Part shown: one piece after another, positions 12,149-23,566 of the stretch
Layout: each line of letters opens with the position of its first letter
Position numbering within the stretch: the first letter of the stretch is position 1
Source of the DNA: Voacanga thouarsii
Lineage: Eukaryota; Streptophyta; Magnoliopsida; Gentianales; Apocynaceae
Length of the DNA: 64,000 bases
Reading direction: 5' to 3'
Assembly (NCBI GenBank): GCA_026120185.1
Contig: JANUWF010002425.1
Location: forward strand, 1,054,001 to 1,118,000
Position numbers and translations under genes: made by a program
The notes under the pieces: model-generated
The model's input: only the letters and a program-made list of their open reading frames with translations
Told to the model about the DNA's origin: nothing
Databases searched by the model: none

Positions 12149-13677
12149 TGTTGGGGATATGCCCTAGAGTCAATTTGTACTTATACTATTGTCATTATGT
12201 TTTATATAATATGAGGCTTTCCTTTCCATGAATAGTGAGTTTTATTTTGTTGGTCATCAAGTACGTGACTTGATAGTAAAACTCTATAATGAATACAATG
12301 ACTATTCTAAAACTGTCCCTGATCGATTATTATTATTGGAATAATAATAAATTAAGATTAGTATGTTTGTGACTTGATGGCTATGTTTTACTGGCCATGG
12401 ATATTTGTGATATCGAGTCAAGACATAAATAAATGTTAGAGAACATTGTATTGGACATGACCCACTGTGAGAGTACTTCATGGAATATGTCATAAGTACT
12501 TTCTAGCCATAATAATATTGAAAGTCCTTCGACCTAAATTCATCATAGTTTCCTACTTGATAAATTCTATATTTTGACATTGTCTAAAGTTGTCTTTAAC
12601 CAGATAATAAATTAGACTACTGTTGGATATAGAATAAATCAATGAGAGGAATATGATTGATTGTGAAGGAATTTGTCCCTCTCAGTTATGGGAGAGATAT
12701 CTATGGGCCCCTTGATAAGTTAGACTGTTAAAAATGCATGGCCGTGCTCAACTATATCAATCTAAGATATTGATATCATTTGTTTGAACAGTCTACTATG
12801 AAATCAAGAAATAATTGATTAAGCTTAATAAGGATGACATGCTCTGTGCCTTATGCTTAATCTGGATATCGTGTGACAAAAGGACTAAATATAAAATTAT
12901 GGTTTGGTTCAAAGAGATCACCGATCTTCATTTAACCTGGATAGTTATAATGTTTTGCTAGAAACCGCTTATAACTTGTGGGCCATTTAAATATGATTTA
13001 GGTACACTGCCAGTGTTAAATGAACCTATAGGGTCACACAATAAGCGAACTTGTTAGGTTATTTTTTTTGGTAATCAGGTTCGATGAATCTGGAAATATG
13101 TCTAAGTTAATCGTACTTAGAAAATTTACCAGATACAATGAATCTGGAAATATGTCCACATTCGATGTATCTGGATGATGTCCAGATTATAAGAATCTGA
13201 CTCGGTAAATTAATTAGTTAAATTACCGAGATAATGGCAGAATCTTATCATATCAGTTTTAATTTAATTTGAATTTAAATTAGAATATGATAAGATACTA
13301 TTAGAGTTGAACTCTAAGAGGTTCGGGGGTTTTTAAGAAAACCCTAGCCGTCTTTTCAATAGTCTAATTTTTCTCGGTTGAGAACATTCGTGCCATTCTC
13401 TATCAGAAAAGAAAAAAAAAAAACCTCTTAAACCCTAGGCGCTAGCACTCTCCGAGTATCGAGTGAGTTCGCGGTGTGTATCCGATAGAGGACGTTCGCA
13501 TATTGCAGCGTCTGGTGATTGTTCGGGTTGAATGTACAACAGCGCAACCAAAATCGAATGATTTCGAATACAGCAACCAGAGGTAATTCTTAAACCTTAG
13601 ATCATCTTAATCGTTTACTTGGGTCCTCGGGAGGGAATCGTGGATGTTTTTCGCGTTTAGGAGTCCACGAATTCTAA

Positions 13678-13679
<2 letters not shown>
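12149..13679 (+). repeat. Copia 3' LTR
   Basis: A near-identical partner of 5132-6661, with the same TGTTGGGGAT start and CTAACA end. Confidence 0.95.

Positions 13680-13738
<59 letters not shown>
13680..13738. repeat. (TC)n microsatellite, right half of the Copia target
   Basis: A pure TC tract that continues the tract broken at 5131. Confidence 0.95.
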
Positions 13739-13740
<2 letters not shown>

Positions 13741-16033
13741 CCGAAATGGTTGCTACAACCATGGCTGTTTTTCTTCTTCTCTCTTGGTCGGTTCAAGCCT
13801 CCTAAGCATGTGGATCTCCTTAAACCTTCATCGAAATAGTCATTAACCAAGTATTTCTCTTTAACCTTCTCTTTAATTCTAAAGTCATGTCTCCTAGATG
13901 TTGATGGAAAGGGATAGAATATGATTAGGGATTGAGCATATGCTTTTGTATGAAGGAGTTGAGATTGGAGCATGTGAATGTTTGGCCTTGGTTAATCTTT
14001 ATGAAATTTCTTGTAGATCGATGCATGTTCTTCATGTCTTGAGTGAGTATGGATGTTTAAGCATGCTAAATATTATGTCACCTTTGGTAAATAGGGTATT
14101 ATGTTCTTGTTTTTGTTGAAGCCATAAATATGATTATGCTTAGTAGAGATTTAGCCATGTGATAGTAAGTATGGATTTAAGCTTTTATTCATGAATAGAA
14201 TAGTTTGTTGATTGATGTTGGAGTTTATGTTCATGATTCTTGTTAGCAATAGAAAAATTATGATCATGACCTTGTTAATCCTAAGCTATTTTAGTTGGCC
14301 AATTTTATTACGTTAATTAAATTAAATATTATGATTTCCTCCAAAGATTTCAAAAACCCTAGGAAGTTGGAATTGGAATATTAAATGGAATAGTAATATT
14401 TTAGCCAAATAAATGGTATATATCTTTTATTAAAGATAATATATATAAATATTAATATAATAATAATAAATGAAGCATTTTATATAAATAATAATAATAG
14501 ATAAAATATTAATCTTATAGGCCATATATTCATAAATACCATTGAAATTTATTTATTATCTATTGATCAAAATTTAATAAATTTTATTTATTATTTTCTA
14601 TCTATTAATTATTAATTAAGAGATTAGTAATAATTTATTATTTATTTTAATAATATCATCTAGGACTTAGGATTCTTCATTAATTAAACCCTAGTTTATT
14701 TATTAATAACAACACTTAAGATTTGTATTTGAACCTATAACTTATTAGTAATTATTTTACAACCCCTAGTTATTTTCACTTATCAAGCTAGACTTATTTT
14801 ATAAAACTCTTTATCATCTAGCCTTAAAGCTTAGGACATTAAGGTCATGATTGTAATAAGTTGAACTAGGATTATTTATGGAAGCGAATACAGCTTGAGT
14901 ATAACCATATGACTTATGTTTACCCCAAGCGGGGTTAGGTCAACTTTGAAAAATTTGTGAATTTGCAAGCAAATGATCAAGTAAGTTCCTGCATAAACTT
15001 ATTTGATGACAAAAGATTTCTATGGCAAACCAAACTCGAAGTGTATGGACACTCATTTTGTAAAACAATTAAGGACTATTTCCTTTTTTATTCAGTCAAA
15101 CAAATCATTTGAAAACCAAACAAGCAGTTTTGCACAAAAACTAAACCCTTTCTAAAAACCTACTTTGACACAAATTTTAGAAATCTTTAATTGCTATTTC
15201 CAAGTAAAGCAATGTTTTATCCGTTTTCTCCCAAGTGAGACAATCAACGTTGAGTACTCAATAAGGGTAGGCTAGTAGTACTAGTTTTGAAGAGCAAGAG
15301 CGAGTCTTCTGGCAGGAGGCCACTTCCAGAAAATGAACTCAACTTAGAGAAGCGACAGTACTACTTAGGCATGCTGGTCCGAGCTAGCAAGTTTTAGTTA
15401 AGTGGATTGTGTGTTTCCAGAGTGGACAACCGGTATGTTTGGGTATAGAGAATGGGGAGTATCTTACCCGGTAGGCCGATCACCTACCTTTTTGTCAGTC
15501 TGCACAAAGTGTGGCATTCTAACCGTTATACGGTCATGGGGCCCAACGTGTGGTAACCTATGGCTGCCCATTTGAGTGGTTGTATTTATTGTGCACATGT
15601 ATGGTTTGAAAAGCAAAACGTCACTCTTTATTTAAATCTTTATTTATTGCTTGCTAGCATTTTCTTTTATACAAATTTTACAACTTGCATACATGAACTG
15701 TTTTACCTGGAACACTCAAAGCCCACACGGGCTTATTGAGATTTTTATCTCATCATATTTTATGCCATGTTTTCAGGTTAATCCTGTTGTGGAGATGAGT
15801 AGCTAGATTGTTGCCTGGTTTGAAGACTTTGTATTATTTATTTTATGTGTTGCTTTGAGATATGATAGTGAACAATTTATTTTGAATTTATTCCTAAATT
15901 TTTGGGTTGTAATAAGTTCAATTTTTAAAGTATTGTTTTTATTTTCGTTGGTGTGACCTAGTTATAAAAACCCCTTATCCTTTGGACGGGCGACATCCCC
16001 GGCCCTATTGGGCCTAGGTAGTGGGGTGTTACA
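13739..16033 (+). mobile_element. LTR-like non-coding DNA ending GGGGTGTTACA
   Basis: 2.3 kb without a gene. Its right end, with a GC-rich patch (ACGGGCGACATCCCCGGCC) and then GGGGTGTTACA at 16023-16033, looks like the 3' end of a Ty3/gypsy LTR of the kind ending in TGTTACA. It abuts the resumed PMD-like frame at 16034. The matching start is probably left of 5072, possibly near 1833, because Copia and the solo LTR are nested inside, but I could not find a clean left end or target duplication. The call rests on the right end alone. Confidence 0.42.
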
Positions 16034-16500
16034 AATCTGATACCACCGATTCCACAACAAGTGCCTTGACAAGTACCACCAATAAGGCGGGGGGATAGAC
16101 AGGCATGTTGGCGCGCTGCAGTTGAGGAAGTTCCCCTGCAGCAGTACTACTCACCGTTGCATGGAGATGAAGATGTTTATGTTCCAGGTGCTCCTGTAGT
16201 GGTCGATGATGACTTGATTCCAATTCCGCCAATTGCAGATGATTATGTCCCTGGTGCAGTGGTGTCAAATGATCACGATGATTTCTTAACTCCGCAGCAC
16301 CTAATTTTCGATCATAGTTATGTTTCTTCGGGGAGCGAGTTTGCTGCTGATACATCTACTGGACCGTCTAGGAGACATTATAGGCAGTCTGAGGATGATG
16401 TAAGTTCGTCGTACGCTACAAATGAACAAGATAAGGGATAACCTGAACCATATCCTCAGCAACAACCTTCAAGACGAGTTCAACTGTAGAGGAACCGTCG
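16034..16500 (+). pseudogene. Probable 3' part of the PMD pseudogene
   Basis: A frame open from 16069 to 16441 encodes an acidic, proline-rich low-complexity tail (YVPGAPVVVDDDLIPIP, YVPGAVVSNDHDDF), followed by PQQQPSRRVQL after the stop. PMD proteins of the MAIN-like type often end in such tails with Arg/Gln-rich ends. It has an in-frame TGA near 16061. The link to 1-1790 is inferred from strand, order and style, not from a splice junction. Confidence 0.42.
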
Positions 16501-16929
16501 AGAATTTCATTATAGGATTAGTTTTCATACTTGGTTTTGAAGATTTTATGTGTACACTATTGACATTTAAAAATTAATTATAATTAATTTTTATATATAA
16601 TTGTAATTAAATTTTAGCATCCAAAATAATAAATTAAACTCTAAAATTTAGAATTAAATTTAAAGGAATTAGAAAAATAGTAAACTATTGTTTTAAAAAT
16701 ATTATGTTTAAAGGATTAAAGATAAATAATAAAATAAATTAAAATTATTAAAAATTATTACCATCTTTTTTACGATTAAAATAAATTAAATTAAATAGAA
16801 CTAAAATTACATGTCTATATATAATAATATTTTTCTTAAAGAATTAATGTGAAATTTAAAAAATAAAATTCAATGTTTTTGTTAAACAGAATTCCAACGC
16901 AGACCAATTAAAACTTTTTTGAGGAAATT
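16501..16929. other. AT-rich spacer
   Basis: Very AT-rich DNA. No frame, repeat or signal that I can support. Confidence 0.6.
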
Positions 16930-17183
16930 AAACCTCGTGTCTACCAAACAGGAGGTATAATAAAATTCATGCACCAGACACGAGGTGCAGCTTAACGCCT
17001 GTGCTGCAGGCGAGGACACACCTCGTGTTTGTTGCACACGAGGTGGGATAGCCGCCATTCACGTATTTAATGCGTTTGAGGAAACTTTTGCAGTTTATCC
17101 CAAATTCTGGGGAAATAGATCTCGCGTCTGCCAGACGCGAGGTTCCAGCACCTCGTGTCTAGCAAACACGAGATTCCTATAAA
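16930..17183. repeat. Cluster of short CCTCGTGT hairpins followed by a TATA-like box
   Basis: At least four inverted repeats share the core ACCTCGTGT/ACACGAGGT: an imperfect one at 16932-16956, perfect stems at 17020-17044 (9 bp, 7-nt loop), 17121-17141 (10 bp, 1-nt centre, CTCGCGTCTG version) and 17152-17172 (7 bp). A half copy sits at 16974-16986. The sequence CTATAAAGG follows at about 17176. The stems differ from each other in paired positions, as expected if the pairing itself is kept. Confidence 0.7.
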
Positions 17184-17627
17184 GGGTACCTCACCTGCAT
17201 TTTGTTCCCTCGTCCAGAACTCCTTTTTGAAAGTTCACCATTTTGATCAAAAACCCTGTGCTACCATTGCATCGAAAAGACATTCTCGCGGTAAAGTTGT
17301 AAAAAGTATTTTCTAACACCCATATAAAAAGTACTTGTGGTATTGTGCTGGGTCTGCTATCCTCCCTTGGGTCCGAGGAATATTTTGTGCTAAACTCCTT
17401 TCAGTGTTTTCTATGTTTCTGAGTTTGCTAATGTGAATTTTTTATTTTTGTGGGAGAATTGGGAGGTTTAATTTAGGAGCATTTGAATGAATATTACAAA
17501 TTTTAGTGCAAATTTTGGCACTTTAATATTATAATATTTCAAACAAATTAGTACTCTAAAATTTTCATACTAATCAATTAATAATTTAAAAAGATTACAC
17601 TGATACATAATACACACACACACACAC

Positions 17628-17676
<49 letters not shown>

Positions 17677-18352
17677 AACACACGCCCACAACCATCCTAT
17701 CCCCTGAGAAGGCAGAGGGCTTGGCATAGAAAGAATTCACATCATTAGCCTATTTATTGATTTGGCATAGGACCTTTAGCTGGCTGGGGTAGTTTTCCAG
17801 CAAGAATACATCTATACTAGTTGAAGTCGCTCAGACACTTTGCTTATTCTTTAAATATAATTTGAATAATTTTAATTTTTAATAAAATTTATAATAAATA
17901 TTAATTATTCAAAAAGTGTAAATATTTAGTTTTTATGATGCTAAAATTTATTCTTAATTAATAAAATTATTTCAAGCACTCAAAAGATAAAATAAAATAA
18001 ACTTTTATCAAGCACTCTTAATAAATTTTTTTTTTTTATGTAAACAAAATAATGAACATAGTTGAGTTTTAGCATCAATAATTGTAGCATATATGACAAA
18101 GGATTGTTTTGAAGGCACTTATTCTTTAATCAGTATGTTTTGGACTTTTTCACAAGGCTTGCATAGCTGGATGCACTATTTGTGTTTTTGTCTTCTTGTT
18201 CTGCCTTTTCAAACATCTCAAGATGTGATTTGTTCTTTTTTTTTTTTTGCCTGTTCTTGATGTTTCTCCATCTATTTTGGATTTTATGTGATAAATAAAG
18301 TTCCCAATTAGTTACTTGTAAGAACTAACTAATGCTAAAAAAATAAGTGTTT
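17184..18352. other. Spacer with CA/TACA/TA microsatellite at 17611-17676
   Basis: No gene is supported. The compound microsatellite (CA)n(TACA)n(TA)n occupies 17611-17676. The rest is AT-rich with T runs near 18029 and 18237. Confidence 0.65.
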
Positions 18353-18717
18353 TGTTATAAAATTTGGGTAGTGTTAGAAAAAAAAATCTACACACTAATA
18401 AAACCCTAACTATTCTTTGCACAAGAATTTCTTCAAATCTCTCTCTTTCTTTCTCTCACAATCACAATTCTTTCTTTCACAAAATGATGGTGTATTACAA
18501 GCTTAGAGAATAGCTCTATTTATAGAGCTCTTAATTAGTGGAATACATCATCTTCCACTAATATTAATTAGTGGTGTCTCCACTAAATGATGAACATCCA
18601 TAAAAATCCATAATTAGTGGAGTTTCCATTAATTAGTGAAACTTCTACTAATTCCCTAATAATTCATATAAATTCATAATTAGTGGAGCTTCCACTAATT
18701 CACAATATATCATAACA
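18353..18717 (-). repeat. LTR of the minus-strand Copia element (3' LTR)
   Basis: It has a TGTTAT...ATAACA boundary and matches 23567-23986. It is rich in short ATTAGTGG/CCACTAAT inverted motifs. A polypurine tract (AAGGGGGGG on the minus strand) directly adjoins it at 18718-18726. Confidence 0.85.
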
Positions 18718-18854
18718 CCCCCCCTTGGATGTTCATCCATTACAAAAAGAATATGCCTCGTTAAAACCTTACTAGATAAAAATCCAATGGGAAAAAAAAT
18801 CTAGTGAAGGAAAAAGAGTATATTATTCTATATGTCTGTTTATTACTCCCCCTG

Positions 18855-20985
18855 ATGAGATGCTTCCTTTAAATCTTTGAACCGACGCGTACCGATTTTA
18901 TATCTCAACTTCTTAAATGTTGCAGTCGGTAAAGTCTTCGTAAAAATATTTGCGAGGTTGTCACATAATCGAATTTGTAGCACATCAATTTCACCTTTCT
19001 TTTGGAGTTCATGAGTAAAGAAGAATTTTGGTTAAATATGTTTTGTCCGATCTCCTTTAATATATCCTCCTCGTATTTGAGCTATGCAAGCTGCATTGTC
19101 TTCACAAAGAGGAGTTGGAATATCTGTGATAGATGATAATCCACAACTTTCTCAGATATCATAAATCATTGATCGTAACCATACACATTATCTACTTGCT
19201 TCATGAATGGCTATACTTTCAGCATGATTTGAAGAAGTAGTTGCTATAGATTGTTTTGTAGAACGCCATGATATAGCAGTATTTTCATATGTCAATAGAT
19301 AGCCCGTTTGAGAACGTGCTTTATGTGGATCAGATAAATAACCAGCATATGCATAACCTATCAATGTTGGGCTGGTTTTATTTGAATAAAATAATCCGAG
19401 ATCAATTGTACCTTAGAAATATCGAAGGACTTGTTTAATTCCATTCCAATTTCGTCGTGTTAGTGAAGAACTAAATCTTGCTAATAAATTGACAGTAAAT
19501 ACAATATCAGGTCATGTATTGTTAGCAAGATACATCAATGCACCAATTGCACTGAGATATAGTACTTCAGGACCAAGGAGTTCTTCATCATCTTCTTGAG
19601 GTCAAAATCTTTCTTCACATCTAATGACTGGACAATCATTGGAATATTCAATGGATGTGCTTTGTCCATGTAAAAGTATTTTAGAACTTTTGTTGTATAT
19701 GTTGATTGATGAAACTTGCCAAATGTTCAATTTGTAAACCAAGGCAAAATGTAATTTTACCAACATCCTTGATGTCAAATAATCAATTGTTTTGTGGAAC
19801 TCTTCAAGAGTTCCAATAAGATTAATATCATCAACATATATTACAAATTTAGAACCAGATTTCTTAATAAAAACATATGGACATACCTGATCATTTGTAA
19901 ATCTCACTTTAAATAAATATTCACTAAGACGATTGAATCACATGCGCCCAGATTGCTTCAAGCCATATAATGATTTCTGCAACTTAATTGAGTAATTTTC
20001 ACAAGGATAATGTTTATATGCTTCAGGCATATGAAATCTTTCGGGGATATTTATGTAAATATCATTTTCTAAATTTCCATACAAGTAAGCAGTGACAACA
20101 TCTAATAGGCGCATATCTATTTTTTCATGTGCTGCCAAACTGATAAGAGATTGGAATGTAATAGCATCAACAACAAGAGAATAAGTTTCATTATAATCAA
20201 TACCTGGTCTTTGTGAAAAATCTTGGATTACTAATCGCGCTTTATATCGTACGATTCCATTCTTTTCATTGCGTTTTCGCACAAATATTCATTTGTAGCC
20301 AACAGGTTTTACACCTTCTGGTGTTCGGACTGCAGGTCCGAAGACTTCACGTTTTGTTAGTGCATTTAACTCCGATTGAATCGCATCTTTCCATTACAGC
20401 CAATCTTTTCTATACCGACATTCATCAACTGATATTGGTTCAGGATCATCATTATCCTGTATAACATCAAGAGATATATTGTATGCAAATATATTATCAA
20501 TAACAGTTTCTATCCGATTCCAACTTCTACCGAAAGTGGTATAATTGATAGAAATTTCAGTGTTACTTTCATCAATTTCTGGTTCTTTGTCATCAGTTTT
20601 CTCTTGGTCTTTATCATTCTTTTCTTCAATATGATCTTCTGGATCATTTAATCCTCTTTTCTTTTGAGGATTTTTATCTTTAGAACCAAGAGGTCGGCCA
20701 CGCTTCTGGCGTGCTTTTGACTCAACAGCTATAGGTATAATATTTTGTTCTGCTGGAACTTCAATTCGAATAGGAGCATTTATAGCTGGAATATGCGATT
20801 TTGTTACTCTTCTGGAGTCAACAAAAACGTCTGGTATTTGATTTGCAATGCTTTACAAATGAATTATCTTTTGAACTTCAAGTTCACACACGCTTGTACG
20901 CGGATCAAGATAATTTAATGAAGTTGTCCAATCAAGATCTTTCTTATACTGTTTCTGTTCTCCCCCTAATTTAGGGAATAATGAT
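18855..20985 (-). pseudogene. Copia connection region, reverse transcriptase and RNase H (broken)
   Basis: Read on the minus strand: SLFPKLGGEQKQ and LDPRTSVCELEVQKIIHL (post-integrase region, near 20980-20850), RVTKSHIPA, KRGRPLGSKDKNP, then RT in the frame 20282-19938 (YKARLVIQDFSQRPGIDY, SLYGLKQSGRM), the catalytic YVDDINL at about 19840-19820, and RNase H pieces (SDPHKARSQTGY, STKQSIATTSS, NLANIFTKTLP) down to about 18860. Several stops and frame changes are present. Nothing upstream of LFPKLGG in Copia order (integrase, protease) is found before the foreign segment starts. Confidence 0.85.
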
Positions 20986-21164
20986 TTCACAAGAGAATAA
21001 GGGAAAAGAAAAAGAAATGCAAGAACATGATGACAAGTAGGAAATGCCAAGAAAAAAAAAATCTTTTTTTTTTTCACTCTTCCCGGTACCATCTTTTCCC
21101 CTTCCTCCTTGTCTTTTCTTCTCCTTCGTCCCTCCACATATCATCTATCTCTTCTTCTTCCTCG

Positions 21165-21208
<44 letters not shown>

Positions 21209-21345
21209 TGTATGTATGTATGTATGTATGTATGTATGTATGTATGTATGTATGTATGTATGTATGTATGTATGTATGTATGTATGTATATCTCAATCAT
21301 CAGCCATTAAAAAACATCAAAAAAATAAAAAACTTCAAAGCAGAT
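20985..21345 (+). other. 5' flank of the captured RWP-RK copy, with TA/TGTA microsatellite
   Basis: This stretch is unlike Copia. It contains pyrimidine-rich DNA and a compound (TA)n(TGTA)n microsatellite at 21165-21290, ending 55 bp before the ATG. Frames through it encode only repeats (YVCM, YIYI). The left junction with Copia lies near 20975-21000. Confidence 0.6.
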
Positions 21346-22690
21346 ATGGAGACTTGTAATTCATTTGAGATATGGTCAAATTTTGACTTGGTTTCTAACG
21401 CAGAAGATTTTGATGTGTTTTCTTTTCCAAGCCAACCGTTTCCGCCTAATGTCAGGTCTAACGCAGAAGATTTTGATCTATTTTCCTTTTCAAGCCAACT
21501 ACTTCCGCCTAATTTCAGGTGAAATACCTTTAAGGGCTTCCTTTTTTTTTTTTTTTTAGTGTGCTTAATAATGAAATAATAAAATTAAACTCTCTTTTGG
21601 TTTGTTGTGATGTAAATCAGTGGTAGTTCTGGACATGCTATTTTGGATTTTCAATTTGATCTACCCATTCAAGAGACTGTTTTTTATGCTATTGATCTAC
21701 CCATTCAAGAAACTGCTTTTGATGCTGTTCCTCTGAATGAGGATATGCTTGTGCATAATCCTTTCTATTCCATAATAGATTTTGAACAAAGCCAGAATTT
21801 GGTTCCAGGGTATCATACATTCAAACATGGATTTTGCATGGTATTTACCTTTACTGATATTGTTTTTCCTTTTCTAGGAGAAATAATGAGTGGTCTTGGC
21901 AACGAATTCGGAGTGAGGACCCATGAAATGCATAATATCGAAGTTCAAAATATTATTACAGACGAAATTCCTATGAAGAATGAGAGGATTAGGAGGCAGA
22001 GAGAGGAGAAGGGCAATAGCTCCAAGACACTATCAAAAGAAACCATTTCGTAGTACTTTTATCTGCCAATCAAGAGCGCGGCCAAAGAATTGAATATTGG
22101 CTTAACCCCTCTCAAGAACAGATGTGGGGAGTTGGGAATTCGGCGATGGCCTCATAGGAAGTTGAAGAGTTTGGAGACCCTAATCAAGAATATTCAGGTT
22201 CTCTCTCACACACACTTATAATTTGCAGGTATGAAACTATGAAAGATTTATACGTAAATAATGACTGGAATGAACGTATCTCCACCGATGCTATCACTTC
22301 GAGTTACAGGAGCGAGATAAAAACGAAGGAGGACATATGGCTGAGAAGAAGTTCAGAGAAGCTATTGAGATACTGGAACGTGAGAAGAAGCTGGTGGAAG
22401 AAAGTCCTGATACGCAGTTGAAGGATCAAACACAGAAATTGAGACAAGCATGCTTCAAGGCCAAATATAATAAAAAACTTAAGGGGATGAGAAAATTCCA
22501 AGACTCATTGAGCAGTAACTTCACGGCTAATTCTACTGTTAGTTTAGATGCTGGCCCAAGAGAGAAGGAAGAGAAGGAGGATGCCGAAGAAGATGAACTG
22601 AAATCCATAATTGCTACCTGTTTGTCTTCCTCTAATGCAAACATGGAAAAAGAACAAATACAAACATTCATTCTCAATTTGTCAGCTTAA
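21346..22690 (+). pseudogene. RKD-type RWP-RK transcription factor copy with introns, inside Copia
   Basis: Proposed exons: 21346-21518, 21621-21809, 21878-22197, 22310-22690, with introns starting GT and ending AG. Phases agree at the first junction (AATTTCAG/GT...AG/TGG) and the third (CAG/GT...ACAG/GAG). Exon 3 carries an RWP-RK domain at about 22012-22197 ([17 protein letters not shown], then [17 protein letters not shown]). Exon 4 encodes the Glu/Lys-rich coil and the C-terminal motif KLRQACFKAKYNKK typical of RKD proteins, which are DNA-binding regulators of egg-cell and embryo fate. TAG at 22051-22053 breaks the RWP-RK domain, and exon 3 does not stay in frame from its 5' end. Exons 1 and 2 contain internal tandem duplications (SNAEDFD...; DLPIQET...). 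The family call is firm, the exon 2/3 junction is not. Confidence 0.8.
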
Positions 22691-22954
22691 TTGAAAAAGA
22701 GCAACTACAAGCATGCATCCTCAAGTTCATGTGAACACCAGTGAGATGAATAAAGGAAATACAAGTGAACACAAGACTTATGATCAAGAGGAGATAGATT
22801 TTTTTTTTTTTTTTTTGAACTGTTAGCAGTAATATAGTATATATTGACATCCAAATATAACATCTCAAAGATGTGATACTTATTATTAATGGAAATATCA
22901 TTTTCCCTTATTATCTTTTTTGTTCCACTTCAGGTGCCCAGTATTGCTCTGTGC

Positions 22955-23510
22955 TAAGGGAAATATCGAGTGTGTCCATGACCATAACCACGACTACTAC
23001 CACAACTATGACTATAACGATGGCTTCTACTGAAGCTAACAGCATTCACTTTTGGGAGTGCTGTTGAGCCAGTTGGTCTGGCTTCATGATTTTTTAATAA
23101 TAACTCATTATTTTTCTCTGCAATGATGAGGGCAGTAATTAAATCTGTGTATACCATTTTTCTCGACATTGTTGTTGCAGGACAATATTCGAGGCATGAA
23201 AGATGGAGAATGTCTTCTCCAATATATCTTCATCAGTAACTTTTTCTCCGCATAATTTTAATTGAGATGTAAGTTGATACATTGCGGAGCCAAATTCATT
23301 CACGGTTTTAAAATTTTGCAACTTCAGGTGCAATCATTTATACTGTGCAGTTGGTAATACGACCATCTTCAGGTGGTCAAATTTAAATTGCCCACAGGAC
23401 ATATGGATTTTTTTTTTCAGCATTTAGATGCATCTGTGTAACATATAATTTTTTTTCAGCAATATCAAGGTCTACAAATTCGAAATTAGCGAAGTTAGCC
23501 ATAGGGATTA
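22955..23510 (-). pseudogene. Copia gag remnant
   Basis: Minus-strand pieces: a start MANFANFEF near 23502, a shortened N-terminal part with stops, then SQLKLCGEKVTDEDILEKTFS at about 23270-23205 and MVYTDLITALIIAEKNNELLLKNHEARPTG before 23070. It ends in a Gly/Arg/Ser/His-rich stretch near 22990. The CCHC knuckle that should follow is absent. This is a UBN2-type gag, internally deleted and then truncated at the foreign segment. Confidence 0.75.
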
Positions 23511-23566
23511 ATAAATGCGTACCTGTCTTCTGGCTTTAATAACGGCAGAGACTCGTGCTGATAACG

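Larger units (their letters stand above)
5132..13679 (+). mobile_element. Full-length Copia LTR retrotransposon, coding region broken
   Basis: An 8548-bp element with LTRs of 1530 and 1531 bp, both starting TGTTGGGGATATGCC and ending ATTCTAACA. The flanks are TCTCT at 5127-5131 and 13680-13684, which fits a 5-bp duplication but is weak evidence inside a TC repeat. PBS, polypurine tract and the domain order gag, protease, integrase, reverse transcriptase, RNase H are all visible; integrase before RT defines Copia. The two LTRs are almost the same, so insertion was fairly recent, yet the internal region carries at least three nonsense codons and one frameshift. It cannot encode a working polyprotein as it stands. 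Confidence 0.95.

Noticed and set aside
13674..13973. 99-aa minus frame ending in Arg-Glu repeats
   Set aside because: The repeat is the (TC)n tract and the rest has no recognisable domain.
16034..16044. TSD for the outer LTR-like element (AATCT)
   Set aside because: I looked for AATCT followed by TG at the left side near 1790-2640 and found no clean match, so no target duplication is claimed.
21027..21345. Overlapping open frames with YIYIYI and YVCM repeats
   Set aside because: They are translations of the TA/TGTA microsatellite. Only the frame from ATG 21346 has RKD gene context.
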